Shown: positions 34,341 to 46,892, counted from the first letter of the stretch. The stretch: DNA of 64,000 nucleotides from Hedera helix (GCA_947179155.2 OX359267.1:42308292-42372291), one strand, 5' to 3'. The notes: generated from the sequence alone by a model not told the origin. Program-made: numbers and translations.

Positions 34341-35071
34341 TCATTTTGCAGACTTGGATATAAATCGCCGAAGAGTCGCCACTCGACCCATCAACCTCTG
34401 TACATCTTGAAAGTTCTGTGACGACCTCATATCCAATATGGCCTTAATCTTCTCTAGATTGGCTTCAATCCCCCTTTTACTAACTAGGTAACCTTGGAAT
34501 TTACCTAATTCAAGCCTGAACGTACACTTCGTGGGATTGAGCTGCATGTTGTACTACTTGACCTTTTTAAAGCACTCATTTAAGTCTTGTATATGATCCT
34601 AATCCCTTGTGCATTTAACGATCATATCATCCACATACACTTCCATGTTTCTCCCGATTTGCCTTCGAAATACATTGTTCATCATCTTTTGGTATGTGGC
34701 ACCGTATAGATCAATTTGAAGGGCATCCTCTTGCATACATAGATCGCCCGATGTGTGATGAAAGCTGTCTTCGGAACGTCTTATTTGCACATTAAAATTT
34801 GATTATATCCCGGGAAGGTGTCCAAAAAATTGAGGAGAACATGCCCTGACGTCGCATTAATCAACTGATCAATGTGTGAAAGTGGGAAAAATCCTTCGGA
34901 CACACACCTTGTTGAGGTCTGTATAGTCAATACAAACCCTTCACTTCCCATTATGCTTTTGAACCAAAAATATGTTTGCCAACTATTCTGGAAATTTAAT
35001 TTCTGATATAACCTCAACATTAAGGAGCTTTGCAACCTCTCCATCAAGAATTTTCTGTCGCTTAGGAGCAA
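34341..35071 (-). pseudogene. Tat-like reverse transcriptase fragments
   Basis: Three open pieces in different frames. 35071-34781 includes DRKFLMERLQ and FFPLSHIDQLINATSGHVLL. 34790-34599 has the catalytic motif EVYVDDMIVK after YQKMMNNVFRRQIGRNM. 34547-34341 has CTFRLELGKFQGYLVSKRGI and EANLEKIKAIL. The catalytic YVDD is kept, but frameshifts and stops separate the pieces. A stretch near 34548-34600 shows the connecting residues out of frame. Confidence 0.88.
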
Positions 35072-35327
35072 AGATCCTTCTCTCCTGTCGAACGATTTTC
35101 CTTTTTGGGTTTATTGTCAACCTGTGAACGGCTACATCTTCGGCTATCCCAAGCATGTCATGTGGAGTCTAAGGGAAGATGTCAGCATATACCCACAACA
35201 ATTGAATTAGCCCTTTCTTTACAGATTCTTCCAACCCAGTACCAATCTTGATTAATTTCTCTTTGTTACCTGGGATCAACTCTACGTCTTCAATTTCCTC
35301 AGCAGACAACGCTAGTGGCTCCGTAAC

Positions 35328-35801
35328 TCATTTGGTATAGGGTTCTACATCAACGATCATAATTTGTCTATACTGGTTAATCCTAACAATTGATGATGTG
35401 AGGGTGTGCCAATAACATCTTCTCGCTATATCTAAACCCTCTTTGATCTCGCTGACCCTATTAGGTGTTGGGAACTTCATCTTAAAATAAGGGATCGATG
35501 TAACAACATACAGTGCAACCAAGGTTGTACGACTTAATATGACATTATAAGCGGAATCAACCTGAACAACAAAAAACTTCACCTTAATCTGCATTTGTTG
35601 TGGACCTGTAACGAAGACTACTAGTAGTTCTGTTGTCCTGACCACATGCACCGACTCATTGCCAAACCTATAAAAAGGAGATTCTTGTCTGACATCTATC
35701 TTCACACTTTCTAGATCTATCATTTGGTATACATGGCTGTAAAGCACGTCCACCGAAGATCCATAGTCAATTATAATCCGCTTTATATCCAGTAGGCCCA
35801 C
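35328..35801 (-). pseudogene. Tat-like aspartic protease region
   Basis: 157 codons with the degenerate active site IIIDYGSSVDVLY (families usually have VDxGSSA/V), then YRFGNESV and YNVILSRTTLVAL. These are the blocks found between gag and RT in Tat elements. The catalytic Asp in the D-Y/T/S-G motif is present. It is separated from RT by a coding stretch with stops (35072-35327). Confidence 0.82.
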
Positions 35802-36139
35802 TTGACATCAAGAGGATAATCTTGATCTGTGAAGGAGATCACAGTGTTGGGAAAATGCATCTCCGTCCTTTGAACCTAATCCGATATCACCAGAATATCT
35901 ACATTATTCCTTTGCTATTTTTTAGACCGCTTCTTTATTGATTCGCCTATGATAACATCGATCACTCGTCGAGGCCGAACCTCCAATTCAACTTCCCGAT
36001 CCTTGACCTGCTAGTAATTTTGTGTTGGAGCCTCCCGATTAGCCATATACTGGATCAATTATCCACTTTGAACCTTCTTTTCAATCATATCCTTTAGCCC
36101 AGTGCATGATTCTGTAGTGTGTTTAGCGACTCGATGATA

Positions 36140-37526
36140 TTAATAATATAAGTTCTTTTTTGCTTGATGAGGGTCTGATGACTTCGGCCCAACTGTAGGT
36201 GTATTCCTGATTACCTTAAGGATCTTCACCCGATCATTGTTCAACGAGGTGTGAACCTTGTTATCCACCTGAGGCTGAAAGGATAGTCCATTTGCAGTAG
36301 GTTGTCCTCCTTTTGGTTTGATCTGATCCCAGACATTCGTCTCATTATCTCTGGTTTTGTTATTGTTGGGTCGGCCGTTCCCTTTGCTGCTCTGTTGCAA
36401 ACTCTCCATCGCCTCCTCAATTGCAATAAACTTATTGGTCTTTTTTAGATACGTCAAACAGATCATTCGGAGGGTTGAACACAATATCCTTCATCAGCTT
36501 CTTAGACCGCCCCATATCCAACTCTATTATAAAGAATCCTAGAGCCTGCGTCATATTAAGATTAATGATTGTACCAACCGTATCTCTAAATCTCTGTAAG
36601 TACTAACTCAAAGTCTCCCCAGGCTTTTGTTTGATCTGTATCAGGGAAGCTGTAAGTTTTCCTCTCCTTTTGTTGCTCCCGAGAATAGCTCGTGGAACTT
36701 ATCATATAACTCATTCCATGAATTGATACAGTTCGGAGGCAGAGACATCATCTACTGTTTTGCTCTCTTTTGCAATGTGGTGATGAATATCTGGCACATA
36801 CCCGTATATGAATGATTGTAGTATCTCATGAGCTGTTCATATGAATATATGTGATAAGATGGGTCTCATATGCCGTCATAGGTCTCCAATGGGAGCAATT
36901 TCTTTGCCGAGTCATCCCTCACCTGATCAATAGCTGGGAAAAACGGAGATTTCAGATCCAGTGGTTATGGGTCAGCTTGAGTCGTCACTATCCTCTACTC
37001 CAATTTTGCCAACTTTTGTAAGATAGGTTTGGGAATAATCTCTTGTGAAACCTCTTGCCGTTCCTGAGCCTGATCCGTACTTATTTCGTCATGATTCCAT
37101 CTATCAATAAGAGACCTGGTTCACCTTCAGTACCGCCTTGTTGAGCCGGGCTACCTTATATCTTCATCCTAGTACTGACCTGATCGGTCGAACTGCTTTA
37201 TATCACCTTCATGGTACCAGTTCTGAGAATCGGGATGCCTTATATCCCCATGGTACCGACCTGATCGACTGAATTGCCTTATTCTGGTACCGGTTCTAAG
37301 AACTGGGCTACTTTATATCGCCTTTATGGTACTGGTTATGAGAACCGGGCTGCCTTATATTGCCTGAGTACTGACTAGATTGGCTAGGATACCTTATATC
37401 TCTTTCATGTCTCGTCCGGAGTCGACTATGTGGGGTTATTTCGCGTTCTCCAACTTCAATTGTGGTTGGGATCTCTGTTTGCTTCCTGAGTTTGGATAAG
37501 TATGCTATTCTTGCTGTCGATGTCAT
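36140..37526 (-). pseudogene. Tat-like gag region, broken
   Basis: Only short open pieces remain: 37526-37308 (polar, with RDIRYPSQSSQYSGNIRQPG) and 36484-36140 (NKFIAIEEAMESLQQSSKG, a motif of Tat Gag proteins before the C-terminal zinc finger region). 36500-37000 carries recognisable gag-like words with many stops. A tandem repeat disrupts 37110-37400. No zinc knuckle could be read. Confidence 0.65.
37110..37400 (-). repeat. Minisatellite within Tat-like gag
   Basis: About four imperfect units of roughly 60-70 bp, each with GGTACCGGTTCTGAGAACC-like and GACCTGATCGG-like halves and a shared CCTTATATC. In protein terms the unit is a DIRQP.SQNWYH.GDIKQ-type repeat. Likely expanded in the active ancestor. 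Confidence 0.7.
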
Positions 37527-37870
37527 AAAGTCTCTAATTCAGCCTCTGCTGCTTTAATTTTTTGCAATCTAATCCGATCTCGTCGGTCAAGTTAGCTTGA
37601 TCCCCTATCTTGATCTTCCCAAATAGGGGATTGCTGATCCATCCTTCTCCTACGCAAGTCTTTATCTATGGTAATTGAAGAAGTAAAGAGTTGTCGCCAG
37701 ATAGGTGCCGATTGGGTCATAACGGGCCTATATCTCAGTTGATTGGGACTGAGTCTATCCTTCACAGAGCCTCGAATATGACGTGAAAATGGTACTGTAG
37801 AGAATCCCTCATGAGCTATTACAATAACTCCGAATCAAACTGGTGATTTGAATCAAATATCACTGACTTT

Positions 37871-38520
37871 CCTTCTAGCACCAATGTTGATGCCTGATTT
37901 TGTTCGTCGTTGAATTCACTAAACAACGAGCAACCTGTACCTGAAAGTAAATAAAATTACACATAAAAGCTTGACGGCTTGGACTGCTGAGGGATAGCTC
38001 TAGTGTGAGAATAAATACAGGCAAAAAACATAAACAATTGAGAGCTTAAAACTACTGGAATAATATTGATATTTGGTGTAAATGAATAATGTGAATTAGA
38101 AGTAAGTTAGATGTACCGTGATTCTCTGCTTATGACTGTATTTATACTTTTATCAACTGCCTTAGTATCACGCATCTGTGGCCAATTAAGATTTGGAAGC
38201 TCTGACTAGAATCCAATTGTGAATATGACATTAACTAATCAATCCTTATCACCCCAAAATCCGGAATCATAATTTGATTAGAAATTCGAAGTCAATATAG
38301 ACTTTGACCCTCCTAATTTTGTCAATCCGCCAAAAGAAAGGACACTATAACGAGTCTACACTCAATATCGGATCTACTATAGTATATAAAAAATAGGTCA
38401 ACTCTTACCCTAGACCGTGTATAAATATGAGCTCACACCGAATCTAAATCCTAATATTATATCTCCACAGGATAACAGTTACATAACGGCTATAATCTGT
38501 TTTGGGAAAATAGTCCCTTA
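37871..38520 (-). repeat. Tat-like 5' LTR and primer-site-like motif
   Basis: On the minus strand the LTR ends GGCATCAACA at 37885, directly followed by TTGGTGCTAGAAGG, a primer-site-like sequence seen in Tat-type elements. A TATA box GTATAAATACAGTC lies near 38140. The other LTR end, about 38520, is not clear. Sequence resembles 7216-7715. Confidence 0.6.
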
Positions 38521-38938
38521 AGAAGCACTCAAGCTATTTTTGGAACGGAAGAAATAAAACATGGGTAAATTAATTTTGACTTAGTCAAACTCCAATTTTA
38601 TGAAATATTTATTTTTGACTTTGAAAGATTTTATTTATATTAAAAATATCCAATGATATCTCCATATCATATATACCCTTTTGGATGGGATATTTTAATG
38701 AAGCAAAAGTCTGCAATTCTTAGAATCTTTAAGTAATGAATAGCTAAAGAATTCAAGAATAGTAGATAATGAATATGAAGTACATGACAAACTCTTTTAT
38801 AGTTTTGTCAGTATGAGTGTACTTTTAGACTCGTCTCAGTTAAAATAATAATACTAATAATAATTATTTCAGAGTATAATTAGATAACAAAAATTTGGAT
38901 AAATAAAAATTTATAGGAGCACGCATGGTTGACGTACA
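38521..38938. repeat. Segmental duplication block, part 2 (pair: 58818-59592)
   Basis: From about 38650, CCCTTTTGGATGGGATATTTT, ATTCTTAGAATCTTTAAG, GAGTATAATTAGATAACAAA and GGATAAATAAAAATTT match 58822-59575 in order, with a longer insert in the right copy. No gene. Confidence 0.75.
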
Positions 38939-40109
38939 AGATTTGTGATGACCCCAAATCCGGGTTCCTTTAACCTCAGATCCGGTTCAACACTAGTACT
39001 ACATTTTTTTTATTGTTCATGAATTACAACAATATTATAATTGCTAAATAATCATTTATTTATAATTTTACATCATTTCTTTCTATTCCAGAATCGCAAT
39101 CTTTATACATTCATAGTCTGTCTTATTATCATACATGATACGACATTCTATTACAATCAATTTGAGTATTTAATACTCATATAGCATACCAACTAAGTCT
39201 TATACTACACAATCATTTACCTATCCAATTCGGACTAATATCTACAACAGACATTTAGATCTTCAGTAAAAGTAATATGTTTTCTCGTTCCTTAATCTTT
39301 ATCGAGACTTCAAATAATTTGCACTATCTGAAAAGGTTGGTTTAGGCAAGAGTGAGCACGACGGCTCAACAAGTTCAACAGTTACACATAATACATTACA
39401 TGCTTCACATATTATACATGCTCTGCATTTTATTCTTACATCATGCATTTCATTTTATGAATGCTTCATACTTCTTATGCATCACATACAATAAACAACT
39501 AGCATCTAACAAATCATGCTTCATAGCGGTACATATTTCACATGCAACCATATCTCATGTTATTCATACATCACAAATATCATCAAAATATCTTCATGTT
39601 AATAATATAACATCAAATTGTAGCATATTAATGCACATAGGAGCAAGTTTTAAAAAACTTGCCTGGTTAGCTTCTACCATTTACGTTTATTTGCGTCTTT
39701 CGTTCAACCTACAATTTATATAGGAAATTGAAATAATCATTAGATATAATGGCTATTACTTAGCCTTTATATAAGACTCTAACTTTAAATTATTAACTCT
39801 TAAGATGTCCAACAAACGAACCTTTAAGTTCCGGACAAAAACACTATACGATCTTCGTACAACCCGCTTTTAATAAGTTGTCTAAATTAGTCAAAAATGA
39901 CTATTTACATTGGTTTAATTCAATTAAACTTTCTTCTTAATGATTTGGACATTTAATAATGTACCAAATACCTCAAAATATTATCTACCTTTGATAATAT
40001 ATAACTACATTCAAATATTATTAACCATTTAATAATATTTTAATCCTTATTAATATTATTAACCATTTAATAATATTTTAATAATCCCAGTGTATATAAT
40101 TGTTTGAAA

Positions 40110-42110
40110 CCTTTTGATCTTCTGATTTATATTTGTCTATATTAGCAAAGAGTGATGTGAAAAATAAATATATGGAGTTTTGTTATATATCTTTTATAAG
40201 GTAGTTTATAACCTAAACTTATCCGAGTTTGATTAGTTTGATACATTTGGATTCACACACTCACAAAAGATCTTGAGTATAGTAAGATTAATAAATATGT
40301 TAAAGTTCTAGATTTTGCATGGTTTTGAAACTTTCTTTGAGTTATCATTTAAAAAATCTTTGAGGCTGATGTTGAAATGTATATTGATCTGTTGCTCAAG
40401 TAAGTTGTTTGGTTATTAGTTTTAATTTTATGGTTTTTGTTCTTGTTTTGCTTGAGGACAAGCAAAAAACTAAGTGTGGGGGTATTTGATAGGACTAAAT
40501 TATACGATATTTTTATTCCCTAATACTTAGTTTTTATATTTATTGTGTGCTTAAATATTTAATTATTTAGCTTATTTTGGTTTTCATAGGTTTTACAAGA
40601 TTTTAGTTAATTTAGGTAATTTTATAGTATTTTTATATTTCTTTTTATTTATGTGTTTTTATTTATTTTTAGTATTTTAGGTGTTTTATTTATTATTATG
40701 TGTTTTTAGGATTTTTAGTATTTTTATATTATTTTTATTTATTTTTAATTATTTTATATTTATTTTTGTAGGAAAAATAAAGCTGGGGGACAAATCTGGA
40801 AAATCCGCAAAAGTTAAATGGCGATTTCTTAATTAACCAGCACCGGTGGCAGTTTCGTAAATAAGTCCTCCGGATTTTCGCGCAATGCGCGCGTTGGAGA
40901 GAGAAGGAACGCGGAGCTTGAAATGACGTCGTTTGCGTCTGGTGAAGAAAACATACCGTGCAATGCGCGGGAGGAGCTCGGTGACGTCAGCAACGTGTTT
41001 CCGCGTTGACCGGTCAAAGCTGGCGCGTGGAAGGCTTGTTTGGTTGCGCTTTAATTCTGAAAAACGGAATTATTTGGGATTTTTGCTACTTTTTAATTCC
41101 AAATTGGATTTTAATTCCAACTAGGGTTAGGATAATAATATTTTTTCTTTTTCTTTTATTTTTAATTGTAAATCCTATTAGGGTTTGGACAAGTTAGAGG
41201 CCTATAAATAGAGGGTCAATCTCTCATTATTGATATGAAGTTTTTGGGAGATCTTCTAGGTGATATCTCTCCACTCTCTTGTGTATTATTTTTATTATGT
41301 TTGGCTAATTTTATTTTTCAGTTCCAAAGGGATGTTGAACCTTATTTTTAATTAATATTTTAATTGAGTTTTATTATATATTCCTTCATGCATGAGATTT
41401 ATTCTTGATAATTTGTTTTAATTGTTTTATGATATTTGCTTGATTAATTTGATAAGGGTCTGTTAAGTTAATCAATAATTTATCATATGCTATATTAAGA
41501 TTTGATATTAAGCAAACGATATTTTATCTGATCATAAGTAGCAGTTAATAATATTTAATTGTGGTCAAACTTTTGAATATTATTATGGTTATCAAGATGA
41601 CAAGTTAAATGGTCAGCGATGTTGAGATTGTTGCTTGGAATAATCTAATTCTCTAATTTTTAATGCAACTGTTATATTAAATCTAGACTGATAGTTCTAG
41701 GTTGTATGATAGTTAGAGTCTTTTGTGAGCGATTCCTGCATTAGATTTATAATTTAAGGAGGATTTCGGGTAGCTTGACGATTGTCGGTTATCTAGGATT
41801 ATTAATTTCAATTGAAGGAAAAGATAATAACAACTTGATTAATTTGTTGATTAAAAGAAGGGGATACTGAACTAAGGAACTGAAGTTTGTTTTAATTGAT
41901 TTTTCTCATATTTATTTATTATTCAGTTTTATTTGTTTGTTTGAATTTTAATTAGTTAATAATTAATTCCAAACCCCCCATTTAATTAGATATTCTTGAA
42001 AATATTAGATTTATTAAAACAATTCACTCTCTGTGGGTTCGACTCTTACTTTCACTACTACATTAATATTTTTCAAAGTAAAATTTTATTTTTGGTTGCT
42101 TGCGACAGCA
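40110..42110 (+). repeat. Athila-like Ty3/gypsy 3' end: spacer, PPT and LTR
   Basis: GCTTGAGGACAAGCAAAAAAC then TAAGTGTGGGGG is a conserved pre-LTR motif of Athila-like elements. The LTR runs from TGATAGGACTAAA (40487) to GCGACAGCA (42110), about 1624 bp. It has TATA box CCTATAAATAGAGG near 41201 and CTCTGTGGGTTCGACTC near its end, common in plant LTR U5 regions. A GC-rich promoter-proximal stretch (40830-41050) contains TGACGTCA-like sites. The family assignment is moderate and the left limit is a guess. Confidence 0.6.
40960..41215 (+). promoter_or_regulatory. LTR promoter with TGACGTCA site and TATA box
   Basis: GGTGACGTCAGC near 40980 is a palindromic bZIP-type element; AAATGACGTCGTTTG near 40920 is a second, weaker one. 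TATAAATA is at 41203-41210. Binding and activity are inferred. Confidence 0.5.
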
Positions 42111-42121
42111 TCCCACTTTAG

Positions 42122-42122
<1 letters not shown>

Positions 42123-42185
<63 letters not shown>
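42123..42185. repeat. (TG)n-(TA)n microsatellite
   Basis: Three TG units followed by about 27 TA units. Confidence 0.97.
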
Positions 42186-42188
<3 letters not shown>

Positions 42189-42753
42189 TAATCACATTCA
42201 CTTCTCAAATGAATTTATTTCCTTAATAAATTCTCTACATGTATCATTAAAATATTTCCACATTTAATTTCTAACAAATAAATTATGTTAAAAAAAATAT
42301 ATTTACCCATTTTCTACACATTTTACTTCTCCAATTCTAAGGTTTAAACCTTAACCTTTAATTAAATCAATTAAGATATTATCTAAAATCTTGAAAATAT
42401 CTGGAATATTACAAGGTTAAATGGTGCCTTAGAATTTTTGGACCAAAGCGATAAATATAGATTTTTAATTTTATTAATCGCTCTCTATCAAGTAGCACGC
42501 ATTGATTATAAAATTTTCTGAGGCCAAAAAAATTATTTAGTGATTCTGGATCTACTTAAATAAAAAAATATAATTGATCTGAGACATTAAATGACATTGT
42601 TCCAGAACTATTAAATAATTACTCATCAAGAATAACTTGGTCCACACAAGAATTTTACACAGACCATGTTATTGTTTCAATTTAAATAACTTATAATTAC
42701 TTTAACCAACTTAAAGTAATTTGTCATATTCCATTGCAGTTATTTTTGTAATT

Positions 42754-45700
42754 CTACAAAGGCGACTGAATTTTCTGAGGAAGCGCTTGAATCTTATCTA
42801 GGAAGCTTAGCATGATCTTCAAGCCTTTCTCATCGGAAGTTAACAAAAGATATCATGAAATGAGAATTTAGTTGATTTGCATTTCAGTCAATTAACCCGA
42901 AGATATTAACAAATATATACTAGCTAGTAGTAAAAGATTATGCGTTTAACATTCGGGAAAAAATAGAATGTGTGGAATGGAATTACCTAATTTAGGTATC
43001 ATATGACCTCCAGGGTGATATATCACAAAAGGGTCTACAAATGATTCCAGGAGTGCAATAGCTGGTAACTTTGCCTCGTCATTCTCACCTGCGCGCATAA
43101 TAAAGGACTTGTTACGTATATTCATGTAGAATATATAAGTTTGAGCTATAATAAGTATCGATACTTATATCGATACGTTTGAATTAAAAAAATAAAATTA
43201 CGGTAAGAATTAAACAAAGAAGTGAATGAAATATTAAAGAATAGAATGAAATGAGTCATTTCAAAATTCTCTAATGCTACGTTTGCATCCTAAAAATGGA
43301 ATAAAGAGAGGAATTGAATTATTTTTTAACTTTCCAACTGCATGTTTGATTGGTGGGTGGTGGGTGGTGGGTGGTGGTAAGTGATGTAATAGGATAACAT
43401 AATTGCCACATTTATCAATTTGATTAGAATAGATCAATCATCTTCCACCACCTCCCCATATAATGAAAATCAAGGGAATAAAACGAACTTTTATTTCATT
43501 GGAATATATGGTTTATCCATCGAATTGAGTAATTACATACATTTTTTTTTCATTCCATTTTGAATCTGATTTATTTAATCCAAATGCAATATAATGAATA
43601 AAAATCATAAATATGGCAGAAAATGAAATGATTCTTTCTATTACTAATAACCAAATGTATTTTTTTTTAAAATTATTTTCATGAAAATGATCATTAATTC
43701 TAATAATTCGATCCCCGATTGGATCACGTGCAAACGCCTACCAAAAGATCACTTCAATTTAAAAAAAGATGGCATGGATTTATCCATGATTCTCGGAATC
43801 CTAACGCAGCATATATAAGTCATATAAGTACCGAAACAGTGGAGTGATGGGATCTCAATGGGGGAGGAGAATGCATTTTCGGCCAGCTTTGGAGCTGAAA
43901 ATTTGAACCCTCCAGGTTTACCTCCGGATATCACCGTTACAAATTTTATATCTTCAACTTTGCTACGAGCCACACCCTGCCATGCACCAAACATGTCTCT
44001 CTTAATCAATTATATATTTGCATATGAACAAATGATATTTCCACATAATCACTCTTATATTAATTAACTCATGTAAAATTATCATTTTTATACGTGAAAA
44101 TAACGGATTCCTAAATTAAACTTCAACACCAAAGGAAAGAAAAAAAAAAGAAAAGAAGAAAAAGGCAGGAATGTGGCTTCACCGTTGCTTGCATTCCTGG
44201 TAAAGCAGCTGTTACCAGAGATCCCTTTTTTCAAAGAATAACAAAATTAGTCATAAAAAGAGAGTTGATATATATAATCATCATAAGTACGGATTAATTA
44301 ATTAATAAGTGTTTGTATTATGTTTAGTATAAACCTGAGAAAAACCTAGCACGCCATCAAATGGTCCAAGCTTGACCATGCAATCCTCAATGTATGCAAT
44401 ACACTCATCAAAATTCGTATATGCAGTGAAATCCTAAAAATGCCATACATTAATTAAAACAAATTTTCTTAATTAGAATAATATTGATGTGAAATATATT
44501 AAGATAGTTGAACTAAATGCCGAATGGAAAGGAAATATGAAACAATTAATTTTAAGACCTTATTGGCCTGAAACCATTCAAATGAGGGAGTATCATCATC
44601 ATCTGATTTTCCTTGTACAGGAAAAGGTGCATCTATGTAGGCTAGATCCATCTTTTCCAGCACACATGCTGGCCATATTTCCATCTCCTTTTTAAGAATT
44701 GCACCATTTGCTCCATGACTGTGAAGACACAGGATTTTGGGCTTCTACACAATTAGTTGATATTCCATCATATTTTCCTGTTTAGAAATTGCTTCTATAT
44801 TGGCAAGTAGCTAGATGGATTTGTTCCGGTTAAATAGATATAGCCAAACTCGAAAATGCAAAATAGTCCCTTGTGTTTGTGTCGCGTGATATTTTTATCC
44901 TTGAGTTTAACTATTTGGCAAACTACTACTCCATCAAGTTATAATTGTTAGTGTAAGACTGTTCCTTTTAGGTATAATTTTTACTCCAAAATTGAGACAA
45001 ATGGATCAGATATAATTTTTAGTTGACACAAATGGAGCAGTCTTTCGCTACTACACTGAAGGAAGGTTTTGAATAATTCCTAAATTCATGGACAAAAACG
45101 TTATAAATGGATAAATTAAGGGATGATTTTGCATTTTAATCATCCAGATATGGTATAAATATTGTGATATATATATAGGGAACTGATATTTTCACAAGCT
45201 AATTTGATATTTTAACAAATGGGACTCATTTAATCTTGTGAAAATATCAAATTAGCTTATAAAAATATCAATTCCTTAAATATATACTTAGTTGATAACT
45301 CGTGTAATGCACGGGCTAGTTTGAATAATGGCTTGACTAACCTAAACTGGAATATCTAAAAAAAATACATTCAAGACATAGTTTTTGATTAAGGTTTTAC
45401 CATACTGCGATATAGAAGATTTTTTTACCTCAACAGAAAGGGAAAGAATGAACTTTCATGTAAGGTTTTGTATAAAGTATTAACAACAATTAAACTATTA
45501 AAGTAGAAAAGCCATATAAAATTATACAAAATTTGTCGAAATGAGTTATGCGTAATACACTTTTTTAAGTCTAATTCACTTAAGAACCAAATACAGTAAC
45601 AACACAACAAAACAAAACATACATGGAATACAAATTTAATTGAATTGTGAAAATTACCTAGTCGAGAATTTATTATCATGACCTGAGATCAGAAATGACA

Positions 45701-46036
45701 AATTACAAAACCAAAATTCATCGAAATCACAAAATTATGCAAACATGTTTAGCAAAATCGTATTTTTGATGGATAAAGGATTGAGAAATGTAAGAGAGGC
45801 GTTGTTACTAGAATTAAAGTTATTTTATGTCAAGTCGTACTTGAGGAAGTAATCATTGAAGACATACAATGTCATTCTATGAATGTGAGTTGGATCATTG
45901 CAGGGCCTACCTTGCTAGACTGCGCCTCAATTGGCACCACAGGAGCCACATGCCCAATTGAGGGCGGATTGGAGGGCGGCATCCTCGACGTTGTTCTTGG
46001 CCACACATCAGAGCTCTTCCGCCACTCTGCCTTCAT
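42754..46036 (-). CDS. FSH1/OVCA2-like serine hydrolase, seven exons
   Basis: Alpha/beta hydrolase of the FSH1/OVCA2 family (small esterases; physiological substrate in plants unclear). Exons on the minus strand: 46036-45911, 44744-44559, 44433-44335, 44224-44183, 43976-43832, 43088-42987, 42833-42754. They sum to 780 nt, or 259 residues, the usual family length, with all phases fitting. Motifs: KPKILCLH (strand before the oxyanion loop), YIDAPFPVQGKSD, FEWFQANK, nucleophile elbow GFSQG split between exons 3 and 4 (catalytic Ser), VISGGKPGGFKF, Asp in FGENDEAK, and His in HPGGHMIPKL. Introns have GT-AG ends except the last, whose acceptor is CG (42835-42834) where other copies have AG. If that intron is retained, the protein ends soon after the catalytic His. 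So it may be a functional, slightly altered gene or a young pseudogene. Confidence 0.82.
43265..43610. repeat. MITE-like sequence in intron 5
   Basis: Starts near AATGCTACGTTTGCATCC and ends near AATCCAAATGCAATATAATG, an imperfect inverted repeat about 330 bp apart. The equivalent is in the paired copy at about 60385-60712, so insertion predates the duplication. It contains a GGTGGGT repeat (43351-43378) able to form a G-quadruplex. Confidence 0.45.
44745..45910 (-). other. First intron of the hydrolase gene
   Basis: 1166 bp with GT at 45910-45909 and AG at 44746-44745. AT-rich. Part of it (about 45170-45320) has inverted phrases around GATATTTTCACAAGCTAATTTG and ends in GTGTAATGCACGGGCTAG, a motif common at ends of small plant transposons. 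Otherwise nothing recognised. Confidence 0.65.
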
Positions 46037-46315
46037 TTTGGGCGAATTGTTTCAGAGTCAGGTGTAAAAGTGGGTATTTTGAAAAGGTGAATGTTTTCTG
46101 TGATAAAGATGAGTTTAAGGAAAAGATGAAAGAGAAAAGTCAAAAGGTGAATGTCTATTGAAATTGGAGAAGAGAGATCGATCAATTTGTTATTCGCGTG
46201 AGAGAAGAAAACCAACCAAGTTAATTTTTAATCAATTAAGTATTAACTCAATTTAAAATCATTGTTTGGATTTATATATATAAGGTATTGATATCCTCAT
46301 ATGTCATGTCATGCA
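46037..46315 (-). promoter_or_regulatory. Probable proximal promoter of the hydrolase gene
   Basis: The 280 bp between the hydrolase start codon and an LTR element. No clear TATA box in the expected place. The LTR element upstream may now supply distal promoter sequence. Role is inferred from position only. Confidence 0.35.
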
Positions 46316-46869
46316 TGTTGGGATACTCATCGAATTCTATTAAGAAAAGAATTGCTAATATAAAAATGAAGAACTCTTATTTTAATAAGAGTATTATTAT
46401 TAGAAGAAATCTTATTTTTGATAGGAGTATTATTTTGGAAGTGTCCTACTTTAAATAGGAAGATGAAAGTTGTAGATACTCTATAAATAGAGTACTATGT
46501 TTAGTTGTTGAAGTGTAGTACAACCAAAAGTCATGTAACATCCTAAGAGTTGAAAGAGGGTGCGAGTATATTTTGTATTTGTGTGAGATAGAGTATTTTT
46601 GCAACTTTTATATTTTGTGCAAAAAAATTGTATTATGAGAAGGAGGGTTTTGAAAATTGCATGCAAAAAAATTGTGTCGTGGATCATGTAACATCAAGTT
46701 TTAGGGCGTAAAATTTGGGAGGAATTTGTAAGCCCATTATTATTGAAATAGTAGAAATTCGGAGTTTGACCTGTAATTTTTTCTTTTAATGGGTTTTTAT
46801 GTTAAATCTTGTATTTTTCTTTTCTTTTAATTTTATGTTGTTTGGGTTGTATCAACTTAATTCCCAACA
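46316..46869 (+). repeat. 5' LTR of the small element
   Basis: TATA box CTCTATAAATAGAG near 46479-46492, also palindromic. Similar throughout to 47220-47757. Confidence 0.88.
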
Positions 46870-46892
46870 AGGGGTATCATGAGGTCAGTTGA

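Larger units (their letters stand above)
33841..38520 (-). mobile_element. Truncated Tat-like Ty3/gypsy element
   Basis: Runs right to left: LTR (about 37885-38520), primer-site-like TTGGTGCTAGAAGG at 37871-37884, gag (37526 to about 36140), protease (35801-35328), RT (35071-34341), RNase H (34184-33841), then abruptly duplicated host flank. All frames contain stops or shifts, so it is an old, inactive copy. Tat/Ogre membership rests on the RNase H and PR motifs and the LTR resemblance to 7216-7715. Confidence 0.85.
38944..42413 (-). mobile_element. LTR-type insertion (probably solo LTR) in the duplicated block
   Basis: On the plus strand it begins TGTGATGACCCC and ends GGAATATTACA. Flanks are AGATT (38939-38943) and AGGTT (42414-42418), a one-mismatch 5-bp duplication. 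The paired block at 59590-59597 reads GTACAAGGTTAAATGG without interruption, the empty site. The 38944 terminus matches the LTR end at 21537, so the LTR reads on the minus strand. A second element (about 40110-42110) is nested inside. No internal coding sequence of its own. Confidence 0.78.

Noticed and set aside
39352..39723. 123-codon ORF rich in His, Ile and Ser
   Set aside because: Lies in LTR-type sequence, low-complexity CATACATC-like DNA, no domain.
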